DNA from: Amylostereum areolatum
Taxonomy: Eukaryota; Basidiomycota; Agaricomycetes; Russulales; Stereaceae
Direction: 5' to 3'
Length of the DNA stretch: 64,000 nt
Assembly (NCBI GenBank): GCA_012932865.1
Contig: SAXG01000024.1
Coordinates: 62,001 to 126,000, forward strand
Shown here: in pieces, positions 21,451-33,708 of the stretch
How the letters are laid out: the number at the start of each line of letters is the position of its first letter
Numbering within the stretch: the stretch's first letter is position 1
Made by a program: the position numbers and the translations under genes
The notes under the pieces: generated by a model
The model's database searches: none
What the model saw: the letters and a program-made list of their open reading frames with translations, nothing else
Told to the model about the DNA's origin: nothing

Positions 21451-24400
21451 GTACCTGCAGATCCCGATCTCATCGCATAAAACCGTATCACGAGCTTTCT
21501 TTTTTTTTTTCCAAGTTGCGTTTGTCCTCTTCTGAAACCGCGAATCAACCGGTCCTTCTATCATGGCCCACAGGGTCGATGTCCGTCCTCATTGTCTCCC
21601 GAACGACGCCGACATGCCATTGTTCTTTGCCACAGCCTGACTTGGTGTGGCACGGCGGCACTCGGCTCACCCCGCGCGAGGAGTGTATCTAAGTGGGATC
21701 GAAAGGCCAAAGTCCGTGTCCCATTCCCCATATTCACCGCCATGTCGTACCACCCTCGACCCTAACAACTGAAGGAGAACTCCGCGACCGAATGGACATC
21801 CCTCCGGCTATGAAGGAGATCTTGAACACACTTCTTGATGGTGCGTGATGTCGGCGGGCCAGTTCTCTCGATGTTTCTGACACGCCTTGCGTCACTTATA
21901 CAGGAAGTCCTGCGACGTATGCAAGCCGACGGCTCGAATGGAGAAGCCCACCACGGCCTCCACTCAGTATACGGTGTCATTGTCATCGGAGCGACACGAC
22001 CACCCCGCTTCTGCCTATAGCCTTGGCAGGATGCTTGTTATGAGGAAGACTCCACGTGCGTTGTCTTCTCTTCTTTGCTCGCTGTGCGGATTTTTTTTGA
22101 CTTGTTGTCAAGTCTGTCGCACGATAAAGATTTGTGAAGTGTTTCTGAGCTAACATATACATTTGTAAGCTGTTTTTTGGATCAGAAGTACGTGCACTCC
22201 ATTCTTTTGCGATACACATATCTAATCACCTCACCGGTATCACGTAGCCGCGTTAGGTCATATGGTAAGAAGTAAAGCCTGCATTAATCCAAGCCGCATA
22301 TCTTCTGGAGAACATTACTCCGAAAACTGCACACTATATACCACCTTGCTTCACTGTGAGTATCTGTCCGTACCCCCCTCTGCCTTAGACAATCACACTC
22401 AATTTGAATCTAGAGGTTTTCGATGTCGGCACAATATAAACAGCCCCAATTCTTTTCTTCGAATCTGACGTAAGAAGCCCCTTTTTATCGAGGAGCTTCT
22501 CCGCTGCTCGAGAAAATGTTCAGACCAGAGGGTATGGCAGCAACGCGAGCTCCCAGATGAAGGCAGAAAAGATCGCGCCCTGACGGAAAGCGCGAAGGAA
22601 GGTCTTCCCCGATGCACTTGTTTTATGGCCGTTCTACTATCATATAAATGTAGTCTTCTTTCTCCCCGCATGTTGGCATGCCCATCGCATGGCTTAAAAC
22701 GATGAAGAACGTCGCAGCTCAACCGCGTGCAGAAGTGCAAGCCAGACCGCGTACACCGAGTTCGTTCCCCTTTGGTGATCGCTACCCCTCTGTAGACTGC
22801 TTTGCCAACCATCGTCCAGTCTCAAAGTCAAGGTTCTCCAAAGGGCGTCAGAGTGTCTTAATCTACGACGCACTCATTGCCCAGAGCATCCACGAAGTGT
22901 GGGGGAATAGACCGCTGAAAAGAAAGGGTATGTTCGATCTCGTCGACGACACGCCATCCCGAAATCTCACGGGTGACATCAGCGTAAAAGATGGAAGTCG
23001 AATTAGACATGCGGTTGGATTCTGAGGAAGAGCGTCAAGGTCGTAGACAGAGTGACCCAGGAGACCCGGACATTCAGACGGCGCAATACTGCTTGCTGGT
23101 GACGCGACAAGGATGGGCTCTCCAGATTCAGACGAAAACTCCAATGGATATCCGGTCCCAGTACACGCATACTGATCCCAGGGAAACATTGTTCTGTATC
23201 CAAAGACACAGTGTCACTCCTTCGCAGCATGTGACACCGTCGACCCCATTCACTTCTCCACCTATCTGCCATGTCTTTGTCACCTCATGGAGACTTGTCT
23301 TATCGGTCCCTCCCTGCAGAACTAGCCGATGGTGTACTCTGGGCGTCACTCCGGCCCTCGCTGCCGCATCCGAAGGAGATCCTCGAGCAAGAATGCCGTC
23401 GCACGATTGAAGGCGAGGATTAGCTGCCCAGTCTAGCGCGCATTGCGAGCCGACCACTTGATCATCACAGCGACTTTGGGAACGTGCGTCATTCTCTCAA
23501 GTTCACCCCCCTTTTTCCTGGCTTCGACCCTCCCTGAGAAGAAGACAGGCCCGGCGAGATAGGCGAGCTTTGTATATGAATTGGACTGGCGATCAACGTC
23601 GCCATGCCACCCCCCCGAATCGCCTTTATTGTTTTTGGGCGGGACCAGGCTAACGCATCTCGATAAATTGCCGCTCCTCCCCGATCTGCAGGCAAGCTCA
23701 ACGGTTGCTACCATTCACAGTCGGTTGATCAACCCTGGATCCAGCGCACACCACGATCAAAGACATGGACGACAGAGCTGGGGTTTGTCCTGCATGATTG
23801 CGATGATAGATCCAGGCGCGTCCTCTGGACAGCGACCCCACGTGGCATGGCGCGATCCTCGTACGTCCATCCGCGTAATTTGTAACTTTGTCGTGTTGGA
23901 TCCTGACTTGCAACACGCTTAGGTTTCAGCATTTCTTGTCCTGTCACGCAGCAACTGGGGAGGAAGGGAGGAGGGCGACTTCTCATCGACGCGGAGGTTT
24001 GACACGCAAGATGCACCCTTGGGGAACAGTCGAGGCAGCGTTCGCGGCTGTCTGGTCGGTGTTTCCGCCAATTAGCGTTTGTCCCACCGCGTTCCGGACG
24101 CGTCGACCGTCGACTTGGTTTTTTTATCTGACTACGCAAGGATTTAGCGACAAGGTTTGATTGACATCCCGATTAGTATTGCTCCCCACAGATTTACCTG
24201 ACGTTGGGTTTCCGGGTATACTTCTGGGCCAAGCGGAACGACTTTGAACCGCGATAGGTGGGAAGAGCAAACTTCCGATCGTGTCCGGTCCAGTGCTTTC
24301 CCTTCCCCCTCGCTCCGATGTAGACGCTGTTGAGGACATATTTCGTTTCCGTGCTTTCACGCATATCGACTGTACTGGAATGACATACATAGTTGCCCAC

Positions 24401-26100
24401 AAAGCAATAATTGAACACTTCTGGATTGGTGGACCACCCCACTGCGCCGCGTGTCGCGTTTGCCTTTTTTCGTAGGCAACTCGAATTCACCCGTGATCGT
24501 TTCACTTGCCTTGCCATTGATTTTCGATTCATGCGGTTCTTTTCCTTAAACCACCCCGACCAGGGTAGCGAGCCCTGTTCTTTATCTCGACTCTTCTCAT
24601 CTTCCCCCAGCCCATCTATATTCACATCCCCGACCCATCCATTCGATTCGCCACTAATTCAAACTGGATTCAACAGCATCTATCATCCAGAACGGGAAAG
24701 TGAAGAGCCGAATCGATAGCAACGTACAGGAAGAGGGCGCAGGAACTGTAGCAAATGGTGGCGTCTGGCAGTACAATGGGGAACCCGCGCGCCGCATTCT
24801 GACCCCTGTCTTAACAACCAACACCCCCACCCCATAGCTCTGGATGAAAATACCCAAACCAGTCAAGACGGCGAAAAAGAGACGGCGACGAGCGCGAAAA
24901 GCACCTCACATCAGCGACAGGAACATCATCGAGTCGAAACGGAAGCAGGGTCTTCTGATCGCAACCCATCCCCGTCTAGCCACTGGATGTCTGTATGAGG
25001 TTGCGTTGCGTGGTTTGAGAGTGTAATGCTAGAGTTGAACTTTTTGATGCAGGATCTTTTTGGCTCGCTTCTTTCCGGGATACCTTGTCACCTGGCCGTG
25101 TTTAACAAGTGCATTCCGTGCCGCCAAGTTCTCTTGTCAGGGACTACCAATCCGCTTGGAAGAACCTCGTTCAAAGAGCAACCTCATAAGCCACCTTGGT
25201 CCCGGAGGATGGGCAGAACCCGGCCTGGGGCGAATCTCCTGTTCGGCTACGATCTAATTCAGAGCAATCACAGCCCATAGCGTTTTTACACTTTCGGTCT
25301 AACGGAAGTTTCTGACCTCGCATATCTGTTGGCAGGAAAAACAGGTGGTTACAACAGATTTTCTACGAACTTACGGGCGTCGTGTCCTGTGGCAACCTTG
25401 CTTGGAGGCCCAGTGGGTACGAACCTCTTACACGCGGTCATGTTTAGCTGTTTGATCTTATGGAACTAGTCTTCGACACTTCTCTACAACGAGTTATCTC
25501 GTCGAACTAGGATTGCCAAATTACTTGGCGTCCGACGTCTGGAACTGTTGACTTCCTTCCGTGTGTAATGGGAAAGATTATCAGCGAAACGCGATAGTAC
25601 ACCTTGGTCTTCGCTGACGCTGTACAGTCTCGGACGCGTTGCATATCGCAAGAATGTACGCATTGGTGGAGGGAGACATGGTTTTCAGCTACGAACAGAG
25701 CTGGGAGCATCTTCGATCACGCAGGCTATGACCAGACGCTTCATGCGCGGTGGAAGGCATTTTGGAAAGCGACTAGACCATACTTGGCAATTATGAATCT
25801 TCCGAAATGAGGTCAGCAGTCTACGCCCTTGTAGGTGGGGGTACGCCTGCTGACCCTGCCGTCTCTAGCATTTGATCTTGTTCAACATAATCGAATATGA
25901 AAGGGGCAAACGATCGCACCGCCCCCGAATTGGACAAGATACGGATACCGTCTTATGAGTGTGGCGTAGACGTCTGTGGTGTCCAATCCCTCCATACTGA
26001 CGTTCGCATTACTAGCATTTCACGACGACCTCAAAGAGGCCGGGGTATGAAGATTAGATAACGCAACACACATATAATCTCACACCGCGAAGTTACAGCA
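21451..26100. other. Long gene-poor stretch
   Basis: Only short overlapping frames on both strands. Several small stretches look protein-like (22.84-22.97, 23.0-23.4, 24.28-24.48 and 25.6-25.8 kb) but none matches a family I know, and stops break every candidate. It is most likely decayed gene or transposon sequence. Confidence 0.35.
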
Positions 26101-26110
26101 CCGAAAGCCT

Positions 26111-26998
26111 ATGACGACAGAGGTCTGGGTGGCGGGAAAGCTTCACATCGGGAGGCCATTTCTGACTGTCACTTGCTTGTATAGTTGGAAACGAGTTTCT
26201 CCGATCCTCGATGCCATCGTCAAGAATATACGCATCCAGGCCTCGGCACACGAGAAAAATTCGTGGCAAAAGCGTGAGATTGTTTCAAGGAAGAAATACA
26301 TAACCTTTCTCACAGAGCTGGACACAAAACGATGTTTCCTTTGTTCCCCCCCGCGAAACCGAGATCGTTCATTGTTAAGTGCTGTCGGCCGCCTTGTAGA
26401 AGAGGACGGCCGAAGGCTCAGCCAGGAGAAGATGTGGACCTTCGTTTCATCTGCCTTGCCATCCCTACTCAAAGACTGGATCGGCCGGAGGAAACAAAAA
26501 AAAAAACCTCTTACGATTCTCCATTCCTCCAGAAGGACCACCCCCCAGTCAGTTGGTAGCCTCCACATGGGAAAGCCACCGTCGCCGACGGCAACATGGA
26601 TGGCAAACCCTCGTCGATCAACTGTCCGATACCTACAAGATTTCGACCTTGCTCATATGTCCTTTCGATTTGCTCATAAGCCACGGCATACGAGCAATGG
26701 CTTCACTTTGGCCTGGACGCACTTCGCACACTCCTGCGGTCCGGGAAGAATCTCGGGTAATTGGGTCCAGCCTTGCGATAAAAGGGAGGGCCGCGTCGTT
26801 GCATCTTCTCGAGCTTGTCGGCAACGATACCCTCGTGTCCTAACGGCCACTGGACATGGACCAAATCAAATCACCCTGTTTCGTTTGCAGGATGCTCCCC
26901 GCCTTTATAACCCGATCCCGACGACGCCCCGATGGCCCATACGCCCTGGAGACATTAGTGTAGAGTCCTCTTCGTTGATACTTCAGTACCACATTTGA
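26111..26998 (+). CDS. Hypothetical ORF, 295 codons, doubtful
   Basis: One uninterrupted plus-strand frame of 295 codons. It has no recognised domain, no signal peptide or membrane segment, and a composition rich in Arg, Pro and Ser in its second half. A 96-codon frame at 26553-26843 in another register overlaps it, and no intron signals support either. It lies in a region of decayed genes, so it could be a chance open frame. Confidence 0.2.
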   Translation: MTTEVWVAGKLHIGRPFLTVTCLYSWKRVSPILDAIVKNIRIQASAHEKNSWQKREIVSRKKYITFLTELDTKRCFLCSPPRNRDRSLLSAVGRLVEEDGRRLSQEKMWTFVSSALPSLLKDWIGRRKQKKKPLTILHSSRRTTPQSVGSLHMGKPPSPTATWMANPRRSTVRYLQDFDLAHMSFRFAHKPRHTSNGFTLAWTHFAHSCGPGRISGNWVQPCDKREGRVVASSRACRQRYPRVLTATGHGPNQITLFRLQDAPRLYNPIPTTPRWPIRPGDISVESSSLILQYHI

Positions 26999-28680
26999 TA
27001 CTAAACTCTTTCTTACGTACAGCCTCGACACCGTTTTTGAAGAAACACGACGGAAACCGCGTGGCGGCGTCTCACCGAACGGAACGAGCATTGGTCCGAA
27101 ATCCCGGTCAGTCACCTCATGACTCCGACACCACCTGGGTCTTGTTGGCCATTGCTCCGACCATCTAGTCAGGCTGCACCAGCACTGGATATGCACTCCT
27201 TGGCGCTGACGCTGTGTTTCACGGTCACGCCGAGATGGTCCACCATCTGGCCTCAACGAGTTAGTGTTGACCATCGTCCAACCTTCATCTTGGCTGACTG
27301 AATCCGCCATAGGCATGACTTCCACCCAATCCGGATCGAGCCAGACAGTTTTATAACCGTGCCTACTTGCGGTCGCGCCACTGTATCTAACACCTTGCCA
27401 TGCAGAAACACCGGCAAGGCGCCACTCTACGCGGTGACCACGTTCGACAGCCTGGAGGAACTCTGACGAGACGCGTCCGTCGATGGAAGGGCTTGAAGCT
27501 TGAAGTTGATTGGTCACATCACAGCGTGGTTTGATGGAGGGAGAAAAGCCGGTCGGCCTACTAGCAGGTGAAGGTCTCGCATCCAGAAACTAACGTTCTT
27601 TCTTCGGATACCTACCGTATATCCCCGCACATCTCTCCTGATACATAACAACCGCCGTCCCACCCCCAACCCCCCTGTATTGTACATGGACTTTGACTTC
27701 CGATAAGTACTTGATTCTCAGGTTTCCGCCGCATTCCGTCCAGGACCGTCCACTGCCTTTCAAATGACAAATGACGTCCACCTCTCCCCTCCGCGTGTGC
27801 TTGTGGCTTGAGCGAAGATATTAACTGCATATCAGAGTACCAGGATAAATCCGCCACGGATTAACGCGGATCGCCACCCCCCAGCGTAATGTTTGCGCGT
27901 GGGTCCTCCGCCATAAGAGGTTCGGGGTGCTCAGTGTCAGTCTATCACCCCACCCCCGTTCCATTCAAGATCGACAGGCTGCCAGTGTCTCTTTTATCTA
28001 TATGGGCCGAGTACATCTCATAAGTATCCTCGCTGGAGCGGCAACCGCACACGTTCACTGGTCCACTTCTACATGTGGAATCTCAATCTGACACCTCAAT
28101 GAGGCTTCTCAATATTGAGAGGCCTTCCATGAAACCGTGTTGCTTTGCCGCGAGACCATTAGATGAGACGAGCACCCTTGATCGATGCTCCGTCTGAAGC
28201 AAAGTATTTATGACGTCAGCAAGGCGTATCAAGTTTTGAATGGGGGGAGTCAAAGCAACTGACGGTCCCCTTGCGGCAACCCGCATACATACTTTCGCTC
28301 GTATATTGTATGTTGTGCTAAGGGCGTTTATCAACGCTTCCTTCACTCAAACATGCCAGATCTGGCATGTGAGGAGAATATCTGATATACCCTTTGGCCG
28401 ATGAAGGTATGTGCCACGGCCAACAGGCCGACCTTGCCCACGCTTTTTTGGGGTTCTGGGACGAGAACCTATGTAGACCTATAAGCCTCAAGCGAAAGCG
28501 GACGCGGAGCAAACAGAAAGGCCACATCGTCCATCAACATAAGTAACAAAGGCGAATGCCTGAGACGGCACGGAGATCGATAAAAGAACGGAGAATCTAA
28601 ACCGGGCGCGGTGGTGAACAACGACTTGTGCTAGCTCCTCGGCACCTGTCCAACAGAGCGATCAACAAAGAAAGAAACAC
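26999..28680. other. No supported gene
   Basis: A 225-codon minus-strand frame (27517-26840) and smaller frames at 27.6-27.9 kb have no recognisable domain. Nothing else is seen. Confidence 0.35.
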
Positions 28681-28689
28681 CTAAAGTGA

Positions 28690-30300
28690 TGGGACGTACC
28701 GCTCTCCTTTGTCCACATCGTCATGTGCTTGGCTATATCTCTGCCTGTGACAGTGGGACGTACCTTTCAAGGGACTTGATGAAATCGACGAAACGCAGTG
28801 GCGGCTCCTGCAGTTCGTCACTTTCGACTGTCAGACCAGCCTTCTCCACGCATCTGGTCTCCATGCGAACAATGCGTCCATTTCAGGGCTCTTGGAATCT
28901 GTCTCCGAAGGAACTTGCTTGAAATGTGTTGCAGATAAAACCTTGCGCACGGGTTTGCATTAGAGCGTCGCGGACAACAATAGCTATGTCCTTCTCCAAT
29001 ATCTGCGTGCCTGATATGAGTGATGTCCGATGAGGATGCCTGCAACGTACCGTCCGCCTTAGATGCCAATTTCGGTAGTCTTTCTGTGGTGAGTTCACAC
29101 GGGTTGGAGCCCTACGTGAATCCCGAACATTGGCTTCCGCGCTCAATGCAGGAACGGGCGGTATATGCGGTTTCCCAAATCTGTAATACATAGCTTCTGC
29201 GACAAAACCGGTGCCACAAACTACGCACCGACGCTTGATGGCAGGATCAAGAGACAAGGATATTCGTCGCACCTAAGACTACACCCCGTGTCATCCAGGT
29301 CCCACGCCCTGCATCTGCACAAGAAATTCCGTCTTGATAACGTTTTCGAACCCTCATACTCTCCCTCCATTCCTAGCCCCGCCAGCGAGTCTATCTCGTC
29401 GATGAAGATGAATAGCAGGTTTATTTCTCGCGCCATTTGGAATAGCTGTTTGTGAACCAGTCTAGAGAGAAGTTCATACATATCGAACAACATTGCACAA
29501 GTAGGCCCTACTCGCCTTTCCGAATCGCCTGCCACTTGCTGACGAAGATCGCTAGAGCTGACGCTAAAGAACTTCTCTTGCCTCTGTCTCTAACCAACCG
29601 CCTTCGCGAGATAGCTCTTACCCGTCCCTGAGGTCCGTAAAGGAGTATTCCTCTCCATGGTGTAACGTTATTTCCCGGGAAAAGATGTGTAACTTGATCG
29701 GGAGGATGACGGCTCCTTCAAAACGACCTCCCTCGCTGCCTCTAGCCCGGCGACAAAAAATCGTCCCCAGCGAACGTTTGGGCTTGTCCCGACGAATGGC
29801 GTTCGTTAGTCCCGCACGGTTAGCTTCTTCACTGTCCGGATCCTGATCATCGTCACCTCGTCCTTGCCTGTACGCATGAAGTCATCGAGTGGCTTGAGAT
29901 GCTATACAGATACGTACTCTACCACCGCCACCCGCCCACCGTTCGCATTCCAATTGACACCCATAGCACTTCGCGCGCGCTTCTCTCCCGCGTTTGGCCC
30001 AGGTGTTCTTTGAGCATTTCCGCGCGTCCGATGTACTCGACGACCTTGGACTTTGATCAATTGCTTCGATTTCTCGTTCTTCTCATTAACATGGCAGCTT
30101 TAACAACGAACGCGAGGAAGATAGGATCGCTGCGCACATTTGAGTGCAAGCATGAAAGTATCAAGTGCATTTTTGACTACTCTTGTATGCCTCTGGGTAG
30201 TTCTGTTTTGTGTCTTCGGTTCTTCGTTCGATTGCCCGTTGGACACTTTCGATCGCACCTGGGAATCAAGATGAGTGAAATCACGGCAATGTTGAGAGCA
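28690..30300 (-). pseudogene. VPS4-type AAA ATPase pseudogene (non-processed duplicate)
   Basis: In order on the minus strand there is a MIT-domain relic (IESVQRAIE and TKQNYPEAYK, about 30.27-30.19 kb), then linker pieces (NEKNEKSKQLIKVQ, AGEKRARSA). These are followed by VRW..VAGLEAAREVVLKE, a Walker A region near 29640-29600 (GPxGTGKSYLAKAV) with a one-base deletion, Walker B LFIFIDEIDSLAG near 29400, and the C-terminal signature QDALMQ..PVRKVLSATHFKQVPSETD (29.0-28.9 kb) followed by EPPLRFVDFIKSLE. Intron remnants remain (a GCGAGT donor with CTCTAG acceptor at 29.52-29.46 kb; GTACGT..TCAG at about 29.05-29.01 kb), so this is a duplicated gene, not a retrocopy. Stops and shifts occur throughout. 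Intact VPS4 disassembles ESCRT-III. Confidence 0.8.
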
Positions 30301-30644
30301 GAATCCGCACATTCGAGGTTAGCGGCACGAAGCAGCCAGGAACAGCCACTCCGATGAGGTGATTGGGAGAGGAGCAAGGCGCAAGGTGAGGTCGACTTCT
30401 CTAGAAGACCGTCCGGTACCAGTTGCAGTACAGTTGCAGGCGTTTCCACTATCCAAACGCAACCAGCCGTTGGTTGATTGACGCTCTGTTGTGAAGTATG
30501 ACGTCAGCACAAGGCGTTGCGTGCACGGTTCCAGAGTCAAGGGACCAAAGGGTTCCACGTTCCAACGTCAACGCGTCAAGCTTCAAGTCGTCTAAAGTGA
30601 AAGGATTACGCCGCAACGATGGGTGCCCCAACATAGCGCCCAAG
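30301..30644. other. Spacer upstream of the first F-box gene
   Basis: No gene is seen between the VPS4 relic and the F-box gene apart from the TATA region described next. Confidence 0.4.
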
Positions 30645-30658
30645 GGTATATATATACC
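30645..30658 (+). promoter_or_regulatory. TATA box in a perfect palindrome upstream of F-box gene 1
   Basis: GGTATATATATACC is a perfect 14 bp palindrome ending 54 bp before the ATG of the F-box gene at 30713, a suitable TATA position. No other core signal is obvious. Confidence 0.5.
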
Positions 30659-30712
30659 TGTTTGTGAGTCTGTTGCGATCGATGCCACGCGGTCCCCAGC
30701 TTGGTTCGCTTC

Positions 30713-33096
30713 ATGCACTCCTCCACTCCTTCGCTCCCACCACCTCCAAATGATGGCACCCCAGGTAGGGCGACAATACCATTGCCGCGGCCTTCTAAGC
30801 TCTCTCGCTGGCTTATTCCTTTGTAGGTTCTACCCTCGTTGCCCCGGCGCTTCGGAAAGCCAGACTTGATTCAACACGTGTTTCGTTGAACGGGCGTAGA
30901 TCCGGTCGTTTGAAATCGCTTCCTTCTATGCCACTGGACATTTTAGTCGAGGTGAGTTCTTTAGTGTGGAGCCCGATCCACGCGCGTTTGTGTGTCTGTG
31001 CTAACCTTGAATAATAGGTATTCTTGCACTCGTCTCCCCAAGATCTCCATCGCATCGCCCGCACCACGAAAGCTTTCCGTCGCCTTCTTATGTCTCGTCA
31101 ATTCCGGTTTATATGGGTAAATGCCCTCCGACAAGAAGACGGTATTCCGCCGTGCCCCGAAGACACTGCAGAACCGGCTTGGGCTTGGTTACTCTTTGGG
31201 GAAAGGGTTTGCAATGTGAGTTCTTTCGTCGATTTCTCCACCCCCCTGTTCACGTTCATCGTCAACGCCGGCCATTTAACAAGGCCTGCAATGCGAAGGC
31301 CAAAGTAAGTCGTATCTTTGAAGTCCGTCAACGCTTGTGTGCCACTTGCCTCAAAGACCGGTGAGTCTTGTTCGGCCAATTTTCTGTGGCTGACCCGACG
31401 TAATCAGCCTCGTGGACTACGGCCACACGATGGCCTCATCGGTTGCTACTCTGATGGGAATACAGCTATACGAACTAGATACTTATATACCTCAAATCAG
31501 CTCCAGTAAGATCGTCTATGATACAGACCTACGTATGGAGCAGTCAACTGATACGGCGACTTTCCTTCATGGTAGGTGGAACCACTTGGTCGGTATTCGG
31601 TTGGTCGAGGAAGGATGTCGAGGACACTTTCCATGAGCTTCAAGACCTCCGTTTGAAATGTGTCAGTGATAACGAATGGCCTCAAACCCTGAGTGACTTC
31701 AAAGCACGCATGCGAGATACCTCGACACTAAGGAAAGACGTAAGTACACCTTCTTGTGTTGGTCCCACCTAATTGACCTTCGTCCCTAGCATGCGAAAGC
31801 CTGCATGGAATGGGTCGAACATTGTCGAAGGCAACGTCAAGAAGAGTTGGACAACCTCAAAGAAACCAGGAAGCAACTGTGCGTGCTCCATTCCAGTGGC
31901 AATGATTATTCATTCATTACAATTCGTGTCTATCCAGGATGTGTGACCGTCTTGCTGAGCTCGGATATGATCCACAAGACATAAGAACTATATCTACGCA
32001 AACCGAATTCAAAACCGGTAGGCTGTTGACGGAGAAAAGTAATGTCATCCCGCGTATATGGAATAAATCCAATTAATTTCCCGTACAGTCTGGCTTCGTT
32101 TGCTCCCCTCTTTGACCTCTGATCTGGCTTCGGTACGCGATGGTCGACTTGAGCGGGAGCGTGTAGCAGTCGTCGCTACTCACGGGAATCTGCCATTTCG
32201 AGCATATCGGGAATTCCAGAAGAAGATTCCGTCCAAGTTTGTCTCATTGATGCCTTCTGAAGCTGAGATGTACGCGTTAGGCCCCATCGCGGCCTTCGTC
32301 GAGCAAGACGTTGAGGCACCGTCCGAACTTAATGCCACGACGAGAACCTTGGTCCTTCAGGCGCGCCCGACCATTGATACTTGGATCCGCAAGAGGATAC
32401 AAGCGATTCTTCTCTCTATTCCCGCCGACCGAATCATGCCATTTAACGTTGTGATACCGTCTTCTTCCCCGACCGCCCGGTCTTTATACCGACTCGACCT
32501 TGCGACGAATGTGGCGGTATGCAATCGATGCTCTCCTCGGGAGCCCAACCAGCCCATGCTGTTTGGTCTTGAGCAACTAACGCATCACTGCGTCGGACAC
32601 AAGTGGTCCCTTCCCGATGTTGGTCACGTTTCCCATCCCAGCCAGTTGGTTGAGAAGCTCGTCGATTTGTTCGCGATGGACGTGCAGCTCACCATGTGCC
32701 AATCATTGGACGACATGGATCATCGCTTCGTTTGCGAAGAGTGCCACAGCAAGCCGTGCGGCGTGTATTCATGGTCGTGCGAGTGTATGATGACCTGGAA
32801 GGACTTGGTGAGCAGCTTCTTCTTAGGAACTTTGATATGTCGTTTGACTTGGGCACCGTCCTCAGATAAGGCACTATGTTGAAACACACTCGCCCGATCT
32901 TTCTCGCGTTCCATACGCAGAAACTCGGTGGAGGGTCCGCGAGATCGGCCAGGAAGGGTATCGGAGAATGCATCCTTTGGCCCCTGATTCACGACACCTC
33001 ATGGAATCAGTCCGAGGCAAGTTATTTTGCACCCACTTTCATTCTGTGGTCTTTGTCTCGGATTCAGTGCTTCATCTGGACTCCTCTAATGGGTGA
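30713..33096 (+). CDS. F-box domain protein 1
   Basis: Exons: 30713-30764, 30827-30951, 31018-31215, 31284-31360, 31408-31739 (containing one short unresolved intron near 31571-31604), 31790-31878, 31938-32017, 32089-32807, 32866-33096. All join in phase to about 622 codons. The F-box is at roughly residues 47-90 (LKSLPSMPLDILVEVFLHSS..LHRIARTTKAFRRLLMSRQFRFIW). It is followed by a Cys pair region (CNACNAKAK..LCATCLKD), a central helical part (ELDNLKETRKQL, LAELGYDPQD) and further Cys pairs (CNRC, CEEC) near the C-terminus. F-box proteins recruit substrates to SCF ubiquitin ligases; this Agaricomycete type is strongly expanded. The first in-frame ATG after the TATA box was chosen. The substrate is unknown. 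The short internal intron (34 bp if GTGGAA..CGAG) is the weakest point. Confidence 0.82.
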
Positions 33097-33708
33097 CGCC
33101 ACCTAATGGAAGCTGTTTAGTAGCCACTTACAGCGTTGATAACATGGTCAATTCTATGCGATATTGATCCTTCCCTATGTGATGTAATAGCAATCAATGA
33201 CCATTTCGTATGCTCTGCCTGCAGACTTGTTTCGAGCTTTTGATCTCTGTGAGTGTCGAGTCCGTCGAGCTTTGAAGTGAAGGGGGCACCGCCAAATGAT
33301 GGCAGTTGCCGATTCGCGCGTGCGACTCGCCGTGCGAGACGTTGCCGTAAGATGTGTGGCGCCCACACGTTCACGTCCAAACACCCAATTGACAAACACT
33401 CTCCGCAAAGAAACCGCCAAAGTCAAACTCTATATTATACTCGCCAAACGCTGATCACAAAATGGCTTATTTTCGCCCCCGTTCTCTTCCCCTGGATGTC
33501 CTATACAGATGCTCATTGTCACGCATCGGGAACTACACTTGCATATGCTGGACGACCGAACAGTGAACCCGGGCCTCACCGAAGACCGCTCTTCACCAAC
33601 CGAGACGAGTTCAGAGGGCGACGACGCGTTAGACGCGGTTCAATGTGCGCTCGCCCGTGCTGTATGATCGTGTGCATATGATAACTCTGTCGACCCACCA
33701 TGGCGTAG
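33097..33708. other. Spacer between the two F-box genes
   Basis: A plus-strand frame (33253-33681) shows no domain. A 5' exon of the next gene could lie here (a frame starting MLIVTHRELHLH near 33510), but no splice junction from it keeps frame. Confidence 0.4.

Noticed and set aside
26840..27517. 225-codon minus-strand ORF
   Set aside because: No domain, no intron signals, and it partly overlaps another equally unsupported frame on the other strand.
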